This document shows positions 57,285-64,000 of a DNA stretch of 64,000 nucleotides, in pieces; positions within the stretch are counted from its first letter, which is position 1, and the number at the start of each line of letters is the position of its first letter. A program made the position numbers and the translations under genes. The notes under the pieces were generated by a model that searched no databases, was not told where the DNA came from, and saw only the letters and a program-made list of their open reading frames with translations. This DNA is from JAHZKS01 sp047404135 (GTDB taxonomy: Bacteria > Pseudomonadota > Alphaproteobacteria > Rickettsiales > JABSSG01). The stretch lies in contig JBDOIT010000004.1 in the NCBI GenBank assembly GCA_047404135.1, positions 62,001-126,000 of the forward strand, read 5' to 3'.

Positions 57285-57775
57285 TTTTGTGCAAATATGG
57301 ATTCAACTGGCCCTAAAAAATCAATCAATTTCTTATCTAAATAACTAACAAATCCTGACTTAGAAATCACCTTTCTACCCTCCCCAGAAATAGTTGTATG
57401 ATCCTTATTAAAAAACAAATTTTTCTTAAAATCAAAGCTCACTCTCTCAGTTTTTATATCGTATTCAGAGTTATAAATAATCACAACATCTTCATCTAAA
57501 TGCAGAAGGTTATTACCCGAGTCTAACACTCCTTTCTTAGAAACAAAAGAAACCTTATCACCCTGGGCTGTGTAGTAAATGCCATCTATTTTTTGCAAAT
57601 CAAATTTTCCAGTCACATTTTCGTTGGTTTCAGATACATTAATTAGATATTTCCCTCCATCAGCATCATATCCCACCAACTCCGAACCAATCATCTGAAT
57701 TTCTGCTTCTGAAACGCAGCAACACAAAAAGAAAGGTATGAATAGGAATAAAACTCTCCTTACCTCTCTACTCAC
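57281..57775 (-). CDS. lptC: LPS export protein LptC
   Basis: 164 residues from a GTG start that overlaps the kdsD stop by 8 bases. An N-terminal hydrophobic segment (about 7-22) anchors a domain with LptC-like patterns: MIGSELVGYDADGGKYLINV, DVVIIYNSEYDIKT, and the late ISKSGFVSYLDKKLIDFLGPV. The family is weakly conserved, so order (kdsD-lptC-lptA-lptB) adds weight. Confidence 0.85.
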   Translation of the reverse strand: MSREVRRVLFLFIPFFLCCCVSEAEIQMIGSELVGYDADGGKYLINVSETNENVTGKFDLQKIDGIYYTAQGDKVSFVSKKGVLDSGNNLLHLDEDVVIIYNSEYDIKTERVSFDFKKNLFFNKDHTTISGEGRKVISKSGFVSYLDKKLIDFLGPVESIFAQK

Positions 57776-58733
57776 ATCGCGCCTTTAATCCCACTCTCAA
57801 ACAATCATGCATATGTATAACCCCCTGAATCCTTTGATTCTCATCCACCACAACAAGTTGCATAATAGATTGATCATTCATTATTTTCAATGCATCTATT
57901 GCTAGCATCTTTTCAGATACAGATTTTGGAGTAGTACTCATAAAATCTTCTACGTTGCTAGAATTAAAGTCTTTCTTGATGTTTCTTCTAAGATCCCCAT
58001 CCGTAATCATACCGAGAACAACCTTATTTTCATTTGTAATTACCAAACACCCAGTTGCTTTCTCGCTCATCAGAACAAGCGCATCCTGGACTTTAGTTCC
58101 CTCGCCAACCACTGGCAAATCATCTCCCTTACGCATAATTCCTTCTACTGACATCAGGCTATTACCTATATTACCTCCTGGGTGAAAACTGCGATATTGC
58201 TCAAGCGAAATATTTTTTGTATGACTGACACATAAAGCTAATGCGTCCCCCAACACACTCATCATAGTTGCAGATGTTGTGGGGAATCTTATTTTATCAG
58301 AAATTTCAGAAAATTTTGGCAACAATAGACAGGCAGTAGAAGCGCTATACAATACAGAGTCTTTCTTACCCACTATCCCAAACACCTTTACACCCATTCC
58401 CTTGCAATAAACAAGAACATCCATAAGCTCTTTTGTTTCTCCGCTATTAGAAAGGATAATCACAATATCTTTATCTCCAATAGATCCTAAATCTCCGTGA
58501 CTTGCCTCATTAGCATGAACAAAAAACGATGAACATCCTATAGAAGAAAAAATAGACGCTATCTTTCTTGCCACTATTCCGCTCTTGCCAACGCCACACA
58601 AGATTACCTTTCCTTTAGTTTTTAGTATGGCAGATACAACAGCATCAAAGCTCTCGTCCAAACTTTCTGTTAAATCTAGCAACGTTTTAGCCTGCAAGGA
58701 AATAGATCTTTGTGCGATTTCTTTATAACTCAT
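57768..58733 (-). CDS. kdsD: Arabinose-5-phosphate isomerase (KdsD/KpsF)
   Basis: 321 residues. SIS sugar-isomerase domain with GVGKSGIVARKIASIFSS, HGDLGSIGDKDIVIILSNSG and FPTTSATMMSVLGDALA, then two CBS domains (about 205-320; ITDGDLRR and a second VVVDENQRIQGVIHMHD). It converts ribulose-5-P to arabinose-5-P, the precursor of KDO in LPS. Start is two bases before the rnd stop's end in the lpt cluster. Confidence 0.95.
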   Translation of the reverse strand: MSYKEIAQRSISLQAKTLLDLTESLDESFDAVVSAILKTKGKVILCGVGKSGIVARKIASIFSSIGCSSFFVHANEASHGDLGSIGDKDIVIILSNSGETKELMDVLVYCKGMGVKVFGIVGKKDSVLYSASTACLLLPKFSEISDKIRFPTTSATMMSVLGDALALCVSHTKNISLEQYRSFHPGGNIGNSLMSVEGIMRKGDDLPVVGEGTKVQDALVLMSEKATGCLVITNENKVVLGMITDGDLRRNIKKDFNSSNVEDFMSTTPKSVSEKMLAIDALKIMNDQSIMQLVVVDENQRIQGVIHMHDCLRVGLKARCE

Positions 58734-58734
58734 C

Positions 58735-59373
58735 TTATCTATGCGAAAAAATATCTACTTCACCCCAACCAAGGACATCTAATTTTGCCCTCATCGGTAG
58801 AAATTCAAAACATTCCTCTACTAAACCCTGACGATCCTCACGCTCAAGCATAGAGTTTAATTCTTTTCTTAAAGCGTGCAAATGCAGTACATCTGATGCT
58901 GCATATTCTTGCTGCTCTTTAGACAGCTCTACTGCTCCCCAATAGGAGCATTGCTGTTGCTTAGAGATATTCACCCCAAGAAGCTCCCTACAGATATCTT
59001 TCAAACCATGTCCCTCTGTATATGTCCTTGCTATCTTAGAGGCAATTTTTGTACAATAAATATTCTTAAGCTCTATATCTAGAAATTTATATATCATTGC
59101 AATATCGAACCTTCCGTAATGAAAGATTTTGCATATTTTTGGATTAGATAAAAGCTTTTTTAAATTAGGTGCATCGTAAGAATCAAGATTAAATCTGACT
59201 AAATGAGCGTCACCATCGCCGTTAGAAATCTGTAATACACAGAGCCTATCTCTATTTAAATTTAAACCCGTTGCCTCTGTATCAATAGATAAATCTCCCT
59301 CTAATACAAGAGATTCTGGAAGATCATTGTTGTAATAGTGAATAGTTATAACAGTAACCGTAATTAAATTCAT
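58735..59373 (-). CDS. rnd: Ribonuclease D-like 3'-5' exonuclease
   Basis: 212 residues. DEDDy exonuclease motifs: SIDTEATGL (Exo I Asp and Glu), FHYGRFDIAMIYKF (Exo II) and YAASDVLHLHAL (Exo III Tyr and Asp). It has only the catalytic domain, without HRDC domains, the short form common in alphaproteobacteria. Expected to trim tRNA or other RNA 3' ends. First gene of the rnd-kdsD-lptCAB unit. Confidence 0.9.
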   Translation of the reverse strand: MNLITVTVITIHYYNNDLPESLVLEGDLSIDTEATGLNLNRDRLCVLQISNGDGDAHLVRFNLDSYDAPNLKKLLSNPKICKIFHYGRFDIAMIYKFLDIELKNIYCTKIASKIARTYTEGHGLKDICRELLGVNISKQQQCSYWGAVELSKEQQEYAASDVLHLHALRKELNSMLEREDRQGLVEECFEFLPMRAKLDVLGWGEVDIFSHR

Positions 59374-59500
59374 AAAAAATCAGATAATCATCTCTGATTG
59401 TTGACTACAAAAATACAAACAATCTATAATTAGGGTCATCAGTATTTGTTTACAATATTTATAATGCAAACAAGTGAAAATTTCAAACTATAACTAGAAA

Positions 59501-60409
59501 ATGAACCAGGAAATAACTGTAATTTTTGGCGGAACAGGCTTTATAGGAAGATACATAGCTCAAAAACTGCTAAGAGAGGGGTCTCTTGTCAAGGTTTTCT
59601 CTGAAAACCCAGAGAAAGCAACCGATCTCAAAACAAGCGCAAAATTAGGGCGTCTACAAAACGAATATATAGACATTACTAACGAAGGAGAAGTAAAAGC
59701 AGCGATTACTGGCGCAAATACAGTCATAAATCTTATAGGAATAAAATCCGGATCTGCAAAGGATTTTTTTACCACGCATGTATTATTCCCAAAAATGCTA
59801 GCGAGGCATATCAAGGCCTTTGGAATCAAAAAATTCATACATTTCTCAACTATTGGAGTAGATAAAATCTACGACTCAAAATACGCTCATTCAAAGTACG
59901 AAGGAGAGCAACGAATACGCACAGAAACATCAGATTATGTTGTGATACGACCAAGCTTAGTTTTTGGGCAACAAGATTGCTTCTTACACAGGTTATATTA
60001 TTCACTATCAAACTTCCCCATACTCATTACATCAATGCAACAAATAGAGTTTAAACCTATTTATGTTGGAGATGTTTCGAATGCCGTACTTGCCATACTA
60101 GAAAATTATGATAACTATAAACGCAAAGTGATAGACTTAGTAGGAGAAAAATCATACTCCATGAACCAAATATTAGAAATGATCCAAACCTCTACAAAAC
60201 AAAATACAAGACTAATCAAATTACCAAAACCTCTGCATAGAAGTTATGTTCTTCTTTCCAGACTCCTGCCAGAACATCTAATGAACAAAGAATGTACGTA
60301 TATACTAAGATGTACCCACAAAGCAAAGAAAAATATTTTCGATAGAATAGGATACTCACTATCACTCCAAAATTTTATCAACTCTTTGAGTCAATCAGAA
60401 GAAGCATGA
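59501..60409 (+). CDS. NAD(P)-binding SDR protein, complex I NDUFA9-like
   Basis: 302 residues. Rossmann NAD(P) motif GGTGFIGRYIAQKLLREG at 10-27, then ANTVINLIGI, KFIHFSTIGV and YAHSKYEGE, and YVVIRPSLVFG with KPIYVGDVSNAV. This pattern matches the complex I NDUFA9-subunit-like family widespread in alphaproteobacteria. Possible role in complex I stability or quinone metabolism is inferred from the family. Its stop overlaps the ATG of the LysM gene (ATGA). Confidence 0.85.
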   Translation: MNQEITVIFGGTGFIGRYIAQKLLREGSLVKVFSENPEKATDLKTSAKLGRLQNEYIDITNEGEVKAAITGANTVINLIGIKSGSAKDFFTTHVLFPKMLARHIKAFGIKKFIHFSTIGVDKIYDSKYAHSKYEGEQRIRTETSDYVVIRPSLVFGQQDCFLHRLYYSLSNFPILITSMQQIEFKPIYVGDVSNAVLAILENYDNYKRKVIDLVGEKSYSMNQILEMIQTSTKQNTRLIKLPKPLHRSYVLLSRLLPEHLMNKECTYILRCTHKAKKNIFDRIGYSLSLQNFINSLSQSEEA

Positions 60410-60768
60410 GAACAATAATCTTAGTACTCTCAATGCTTCTATGCGCATCCTCCTGTACGAGAAAAAACCTTCTAAACTCGACAGACCCAGCAGTAGAAGA
60501 ATATAATCCAAGGCTATCCGAGCAATATAAAATATACGAAGTTCTTGCAACTGACAACATAGCTTCTGTTGCAAAAAAAACAGATGTAAGCGCGAATATT
60601 ATAATAAGGTACAACTATCTCAAAAAGCCTTATTTACTAAAAACTGGAGAAATGTTAAAAATTCCAAATATTCAATCACAAGAAGAAGACCTTATAGACG
60701 CCGTAGACTCACTAGAAGATATAGACAAAACTTCTTCAAGACATATACAAATTTCGCCAAGGAAGTAA
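60406..60768 (+). CDS. LysM-domain lipoprotein
   Basis: 120 residues with a lipoprotein signal (lipobox ASSC, Cys17). A single LysM domain occupies about residues 43-88 (YEVLATDNIASVAKKTDVS and LKTGEMLKIP), the peptidoglycan-binding fold. It is coupled to the upstream NDUFA9-like gene by ATGA overlap. Its 3' end lies at the edge of a duplicated segment: a diverged copy of its last codons recurs near 61250-61290 ahead of the second repeat unit. Confidence 0.85.
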   Translation: MRTIILVLSMLLCASSCTRKNLLNSTDPAVEEYNPRLSEQYKIYEVLATDNIASVAKKTDVSANIIIRYNYLKKPYLLKTGEMLKIPNIQSQEEDLIDAVDSLEDIDKTSSRHIQISPRK

Positions 60769-60770
60769 TC

Positions 60771-60953
60771 AAACAAAAACCAAAAGAAGACCCAAAACCA
60801 GGAACTGCTGCTTGGTGGTGCCCAGCATATGCGGCAAAAGAAGCATCAGCAGCTGCTGAAGAACCAACCAATTCAACAGGAGAAGATGCATCGCCTACTC
60901 CCGTAGAACAACCCAACGCTGATGAGCCTCACCTCTCCGGAGTGATAGAATAG
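60771..60953 (+). pseudogene. Start-less copy of the EAAAK mini-protein frame (first repeat unit)
   Basis: In-frame sequence continues from KPGTAAWWCPAYAAKEA to PTNSTGEDASPTP and stops at 60951. No ATG, GTG or TTG with a ribosome site opens this frame; where the second copy has ATG this one has GTAATC. It differs in frame from the LysM gene just upstream. It is either a dead copy or the donor of a recent duplication. It lacks the expanded repeats of the second copy. Confidence 0.55.
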
Positions 60954-61101
60954 CTAGCATCCTCAGATCAAGAACACCACACCAGAAACAAGATGATATT
61001 AGGGTAACCCAAAAAGATGTATCTCAGTCAACTTGTTGCCAAAAAACCTCTGAACCGCATAATATTTTATATAGTGACAAAGCTCAGAGAAGAGCCTTTG
61101 A
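60789..61101 (+). repeat. Direct repeat, copy 1 of a segmental duplication
   Basis: 313 bases identical, as far as I can read, to 61321-61693 except for a 60-base in-frame insertion in the second copy. Upstream of base 60789 the two copies are similar but clearly diverged. Identity ends at cctttga. Confidence 0.9.
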
Positions 61102-61296
61102 TTTTATTTATTCTACTCAATACACTTAAATATACCGGTAGTTATAAAATATGGTAAAAAAATGAAAGCAACATTATCCGTTGGAGTGTGCAAAGCCGCA
61201 TTACATCAAGTAGAAGAAAAGACAAAAAGAGCAGAAAAAAGATAATGAAGATATAAATAAAACCTCTTCAAAACATATATAAATTTCACCGAGGAG

Positions 61297-61545
61297 ATGA
61301 GCAAAAAAAAACCACGAAAAGACCCAAAACCAGGAACTGCTGCTTGGTGGTGCCCAGCATATGCGGCAAAAGAAGCGGCGGCAAAAGAAGAGGACGCAAA
61401 AGAAGCGGCGGCAAAAGAAGCGGCGGCAAAAGAAGCATCAGCAGCTGCTGAAGAACCAACCAATTCAACAGGAGAAGATGCATCGCCTACTCCCGTAGAA
61501 CAACCCAACGCTGATGAGCCTCACCTCTCCGGAGTGATAGAATAG
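61297..61545 (+). CDS. EAAAK-repeat mini-protein
   Basis: 82 residues from an ATG immediately after GAGGAG. It starts with a basic MSKKKPRKDPKPG, then AAWWCPAYAAK, four to five (A)AAKE pentads encoded by a 15-base unit (gcggcggcaaaagaa; one unit varied to gaggac), and a Pro/Thr/Ser/Asp-rich acidic tail ending SGVIE. EAAAK repeats form rigid helices in general; native function is unknown. The start is weakly supported. The first copy upstream lacks the extra pentads. Confidence 0.5.
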   Translation: MSKKKPRKDPKPGTAAWWCPAYAAKEAAAKEEDAKEAAAKEAAAKEASAAAEEPTNSTGEDASPTPVEQPNADEPHLSGVIE

Positions 61546-61693
61546 CTAGCATCCTCAGATCAAGAACACCACACCAGAAACAAGATGATATTAGGGTAAC
61601 CCAAAAAGATGTATCTCAGTCAACTTGTTGCCAAAAAACCTCTGAACCGCATAATATTTTATATAGTGACAAAGCTCAGAGAAGAGCCTTTGA
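61321..61693 (+). repeat. Direct repeat, copy 2 with four extra 15-base units
   Basis: Same sequence as 60789-61101 plus a 60-base expansion (61372-61431 region) of the 15-base Ala-Ala-Ala-Lys-Glu unit. The offset between copies is 532 bases before the insertion and 592 after it. Confidence 0.9.
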
Positions 61694-62002
61694 CATCACG
61701 TGGCTCAAGATGTTGCAGGTTATCCTGCGACTGAGAATAATGAATGTTGTGATGTTTTTGGTTCTGTACCATATTCTTTATAGAACAAAAAGATATATTT
61801 CTTCTTAGAAAATTCATCTGGTTTGGCACTCAATCTATATCATCTAGAAGAAAGAACGGACCCATCATATCAGTTATTCATGTTGCAGCATCCCCACATA
61901 CTTTAGCACATATAGATCATCAGCAGAGAATCAATCAAAGATTGCTTAAGCTGAAGGGATTTTATGATAAAGTGAGTCTCTAATTAGTAATATAGAGGAT
62001 TT
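61694..62002 (+). pseudogene. Possible decayed gene remnant
   Basis: Coding-like composition appears in several broken frames. From about 61762 to 61982 one frame is open and reads IEQKDIFLLRKFIWFGTQ..., through IISVIHVAASPHTLAHIDH to KGFYDKVSL and a stop, but no start codon is in place; another frame before it reads AQDVAGYPATENNECCDV. I do not recognise the ancestor. The 3' part carries the GAGGA ribosome site for the next gene. Confidence 0.35.
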
Positions 62003-62683
62003 ATGACTAAAAAACACAACCCGCATAACATCAACGGCTACAATTTACTTAACCCAGTTAGTCTTTTTGGGAATTTCTTTGAAGTTATAGCTATGGTCTT
62101 GATTCATACATGGGGACTTTTACGCACCCCTTTTTCAATTGCAGAGACTGAAGAGCGTACAAGTTCTCAACCAGAAGGTCTTGAAGGTGAAAATGCTGAA
62201 GATAATTCTGATAATGGCACTATAGATCAAAATGAAGCTAGCGGAGATGAAAGTGTATCAAGCGGAGACCCTGAAGAACATCACGAAAATGACGGAGTAG
62301 AAGGTGATGCTGCACATACTGTACCTGAGTTTGAAGAGCCACTTGTGGCTATTGGATTGCTTGGAGACGCAAATAGCCTCGTCATAAGTCCTCTGCAAGA
62401 TCATGAAGGAGACCAAGATGGTGCTGCTAGCGGATCTGGGAATACAGTAGCTGAAGATTTAGCACCTAACACCATATTTGTTGAAGAACTATCTGGTGGC
62501 GAATTAACTCTTGAAGGTCCCATATCTGCAGAAGGTAGTATAGCTGTAGAGCCTGCAACTCAACATACTCCAGGTATCGAAGACGAAACTGAAGAACATC
62601 ACGAAGGAGAGTGTGGTATCGATGAAGCCCCCGCAGAAAACTCTCTTGATACCCTAGGAGAGAGCCAGGATGCCTTAAACTAG
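62003..62683 (+). CDS. Hypothetical acidic protein with hydrophobic N-terminal segment
   Basis: 226 residues from an ATG with GAGGA upstream. Residues 18-45 hold a hydrophobic segment (VSLFGNFFEVIAMVLIHTW), and the rest is strongly acidic, Glu/Asp/Gly/Ser-rich, with two copies of an EEHHE motif. No Cys except near the end. No family recognised. Such acidic low-complexity proteins in Rickettsiales may be secreted, but there is no proof here. A hairpin follows its stop. Confidence 0.55.
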   Translation: MTKKHNPHNINGYNLLNPVSLFGNFFEVIAMVLIHTWGLLRTPFSIAETEERTSSQPEGLEGENAEDNSDNGTIDQNEASGDESVSSGDPEEHHENDGVEGDAAHTVPEFEEPLVAIGLLGDANSLVISPLQDHEGDQDGAASGSGNTVAEDLAPNTIFVEELSGGELTLEGPISAEGSIAVEPATQHTPGIEDETEEHHEGECGIDEAPAENSLDTLGESQDALN

Positions 62684-62699
62684 AAGCTTTAAAATCAAT

Positions 62700-62728
62700 A
62701 GACCAAGGGCCACGAAGGCTCTTGGTCT
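62700..62728 (+). terminator. Hairpin after the acidic protein gene
   Basis: AGACCAAGGGCC-ACGAA-GGCTCTTGGTCT, a 12-bp stem with one G-U pair, 17 bases after the stop. It lacks a clear T run, so it may be a weak terminator or a 3' end stabiliser. Confidence 0.55.
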
Positions 62729-62933
62729 TAACTATATATCAATATCTCATCGATATATCCTAGTAGAATGAGTATTCTTGCTACACCCTATCTAGAATCC
62801 AAACACCAAGAGACAAAACAAACACCTTATTCTATTTCCTTTATAAACAACTCAAAACGATACCTGAATACTTTTTGAATATAGATTGATCAATAACAAT
62901 ATTCCCCAATTTTCTTCATATTCAAGAAATGCA

Positions 62934-63185
62934 ATGCTCAGTAAAGCCACAAGGGAGCAACAACTTCATAAGGAACATGCAGAGATGCTCTTCGAACAAG
63001 AAATCAGGATTTCTTTTTTACGACATCTAAAATCCCATTTATTGAACTTAGTAGAGACTGAACATGCCGAACATGAATATCTCACACCAAAAACCCTAGG
63101 TAATTGCATACACAATGCTGCGCTAGACTTCGCAAGCGTCTATCCAGAAACAGATGCTTCTCCTTATATGCAAACAATTGACTAA
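62934..63185 (+). CDS. Small hypothetical protein
   Basis: 83 residues from ATG 62934; the frame also allows a TTG start at 62886 (99 residues). Helical, His- and Glu-rich, with RISFLRHLKSHLLNLVETEHAEHEYL in pieces and an acidic C-terminus. No family recognised and no strong ribosome site; coding status is uncertain. Confidence 0.35.
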   Translation: MLSKATREQQLHKEHAEMLFEQEIRISFLRHLKSHLLNLVETEHAEHEYLTPKTLGNCIHNAALDFASVYPETDASPYMQTID

Positions 63186-63376
63186 TCTGCAACAGACGAA
63201 GCACTTGCACATTTTAATCTGCAGTTAAGTCGATATTTGAAGAATTAAAATAACAGTCGGAGTTTTACTACTATAGCTCATTTTAATACCACCTTATGCA
63301 GACAAGTCTTTTGTCTTTTGTAGCCACAATCACGAAACTCCTGAATATTCACTGATTTTATTACAGTATTAAGTAT

Positions 63377-63889
63377 TTAGGATAGGTCAAAAATTGGCCT
63401 ATTTGCACCAGTCCATTTTGGAGCCCTTAAATCACCTTCCCATTTTTTTGTTAGCTGTTTTTGATAGGAAATTCGCACGTCTTTTTCATCTTTAAAATCA
63501 GTACAATTAAAGTCAAAAAATCTTACTGATATTTTATCTTTATAATTATCGGTCTTTTTGGAATTAAAAAGATCGAATAAGTCTTGCCACGACTTATGAG
63601 GCTTTATTTCTGATTTCTTTCTTATTCTCTCATCTCTTCTAATCTTCTCTTTTGCTAGCTCATCAAAATATTGTACCGTCCATGAATAGGTGTCAATATT
63701 TTTTCTAACCCAAATTGCACAAGGATGGTTAAAATGAGTATCTTTATAAAGTAGACTGTCATCACAAAATAAATAACGATAAGCAGATGACAAAAGCTGC
63801 GCAGTTTCAAGAATCATCTTATTTAGCCTCAAATCATCTAAGTGAGCAGCTGCCTCTTTTGAATCAAATGAGGTTATAAAAATATTCAT
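63377..63889 (-). CDS. Phage-like conserved protein, possible pyrimidine-dimer DNA glycosylase relative
   Basis: 170 residues. MNIFITSFDSKEAAAHLDDLRLNKMILETAQLL in overlapping pieces, then FNHPCAIWVRKN, and a late KWEGDLRAPKWTG. This pattern recalls proteins found in large tailed phages and annotated as pyrimidine dimer DNA glycosylase-like; the LRLNKMILE-type segment and HPCxIW are shared. I cannot confirm enzyme activity. It points to past transfer from a phage. It lies alone at the window end. Confidence 0.6.
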   Translation of the reverse strand: MNIFITSFDSKEAAAHLDDLRLNKMILETAQLLSSAYRYLFCDDSLLYKDTHFNHPCAIWVRKNIDTYSWTVQYFDELAKEKIRRDERIRKKSEIKPHKSWQDLFDLFNSKKTDNYKDKISVRFFDFNCTDFKDEKDVRISYQKQLTKKWEGDLRAPKWTGANRPIFDLS

Positions 63890-64000
63890 ATTTTTGTCAT
63901 CTTTTTTTTGTTTTGTTATAGAGACAAATCTATCGTCTTTTTATCAATTCCGCTTGTTCAGAGCAACTGAGTTTACGAAAGACTTTCTTACCAGAAGCTT

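Noticed and set aside
60692..60916. Minus-strand open frames within both repeat copies sharing an N-terminus (second at 61206-61508)
   Set aside because: They share sequence only because the DNA is duplicated, lie antisense to the plus-strand frame, and their Ala/Ser/Phe runs mirror the Lys/Glu/Ala repeat.
60406..60953. Programmed frameshift joining the LysM lipoprotein to the downstream AAWWCPAY frame
   Set aside because: The frames differ, but no slippery heptamer with a downstream structure was found at the junction, and the LysM domain ends properly.

Overview
The window is AT-rich, densely coded bacterial DNA. It carries a VirB3-VirB4 pair followed by several very large VirB6-like proteins (the type IV secretion layout of Rickettsiales), a circularly permuted (two-piece) tmRNA gene with an alpha-type SspB beside it, and other alphaproteobacterial gene orders (rnd-kdsD-lptC-lptA-lptB; mraZ-rsmH-ftsL-ftsI-murE). 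I infer an obligately host-associated member of Rickettsiales. It makes peptidoglycan (DAP-type murE), probably KDO-containing LPS (kdsD, lptABC), isoprenoids by the MEP route (dxs, ispG) and ubiquinone (coq7). The MEP genes argue against Rickettsia itself; family or genus cannot be fixed from this window.

Layout. 1-3195: TPR-like protein, bamB, der. 3290-18423 (mostly minus): a type IV secretion block virB3-virB4-virB6-1-virB6-2-virB6-3, then an ABC-F gene and a convergent RDD gene, then a fourth virB6. 18513-20426: dxs. 20431-25045 (minus): a four-gene accessory island of SemiSWEET transporter, a hybrid histidine kinase whose N-terminal domain looks like a tRNA-dependent cyclodipeptide synthase (CDPS), a 2OG-Fe(II) oxygenase and a phytase/esterase-like protein. 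25046-25709: no supported gene. 25710-34201: membrane protein, ispG, acyltransferase, pepA-holC, an unknown acidic protein, a cupredoxin-FTR1 iron uptake pair, thyX. About 34338-35071: permuted tmRNA then sspB. 35074-39999: division and wall cluster under a likely MraZ operator. 40300-44231: tRNA-Pro, serine hydrolase, AGCS symporter, tRNA-Gly, coq7, unknown membrane protein, tRNA-Leu. 44249-50333: tig-clpP-clpX-lon-hup. 50479-59373: tRNA-Val, recG, coaD, gyrA, lptB-lptA-lptC-kdsD-rnd. 59501-60768: NDUFA9-like reductase and LysM lipoprotein. 60769-64000: an accessory end with an exact segmental duplication, an EAAAK-repeat mini-protein, an acidic effector-like protein and a phage-like gene.

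How the genes work together. The tmRNA tags stalled nascent chains, SspB delivers tagged chains to ClpXP, and Lon and trigger factor complete the quality-control set, all within 16 kb. VirB4 and the VirB6 paralogues form the energised inner-membrane core of the secretion channel; their distinct charged tails suggest diversification. LptABC exports the LPS whose KDO precursor pathway starts with KdsD. The most unusual unit is the CDPS-like kinase with its co-oriented oxygenase and transporter: it has the parts of a cyclodipeptide synthesis, modification and export cluster, but with synthesis fused directly to a PAS-kinase-receiver signalling protein.
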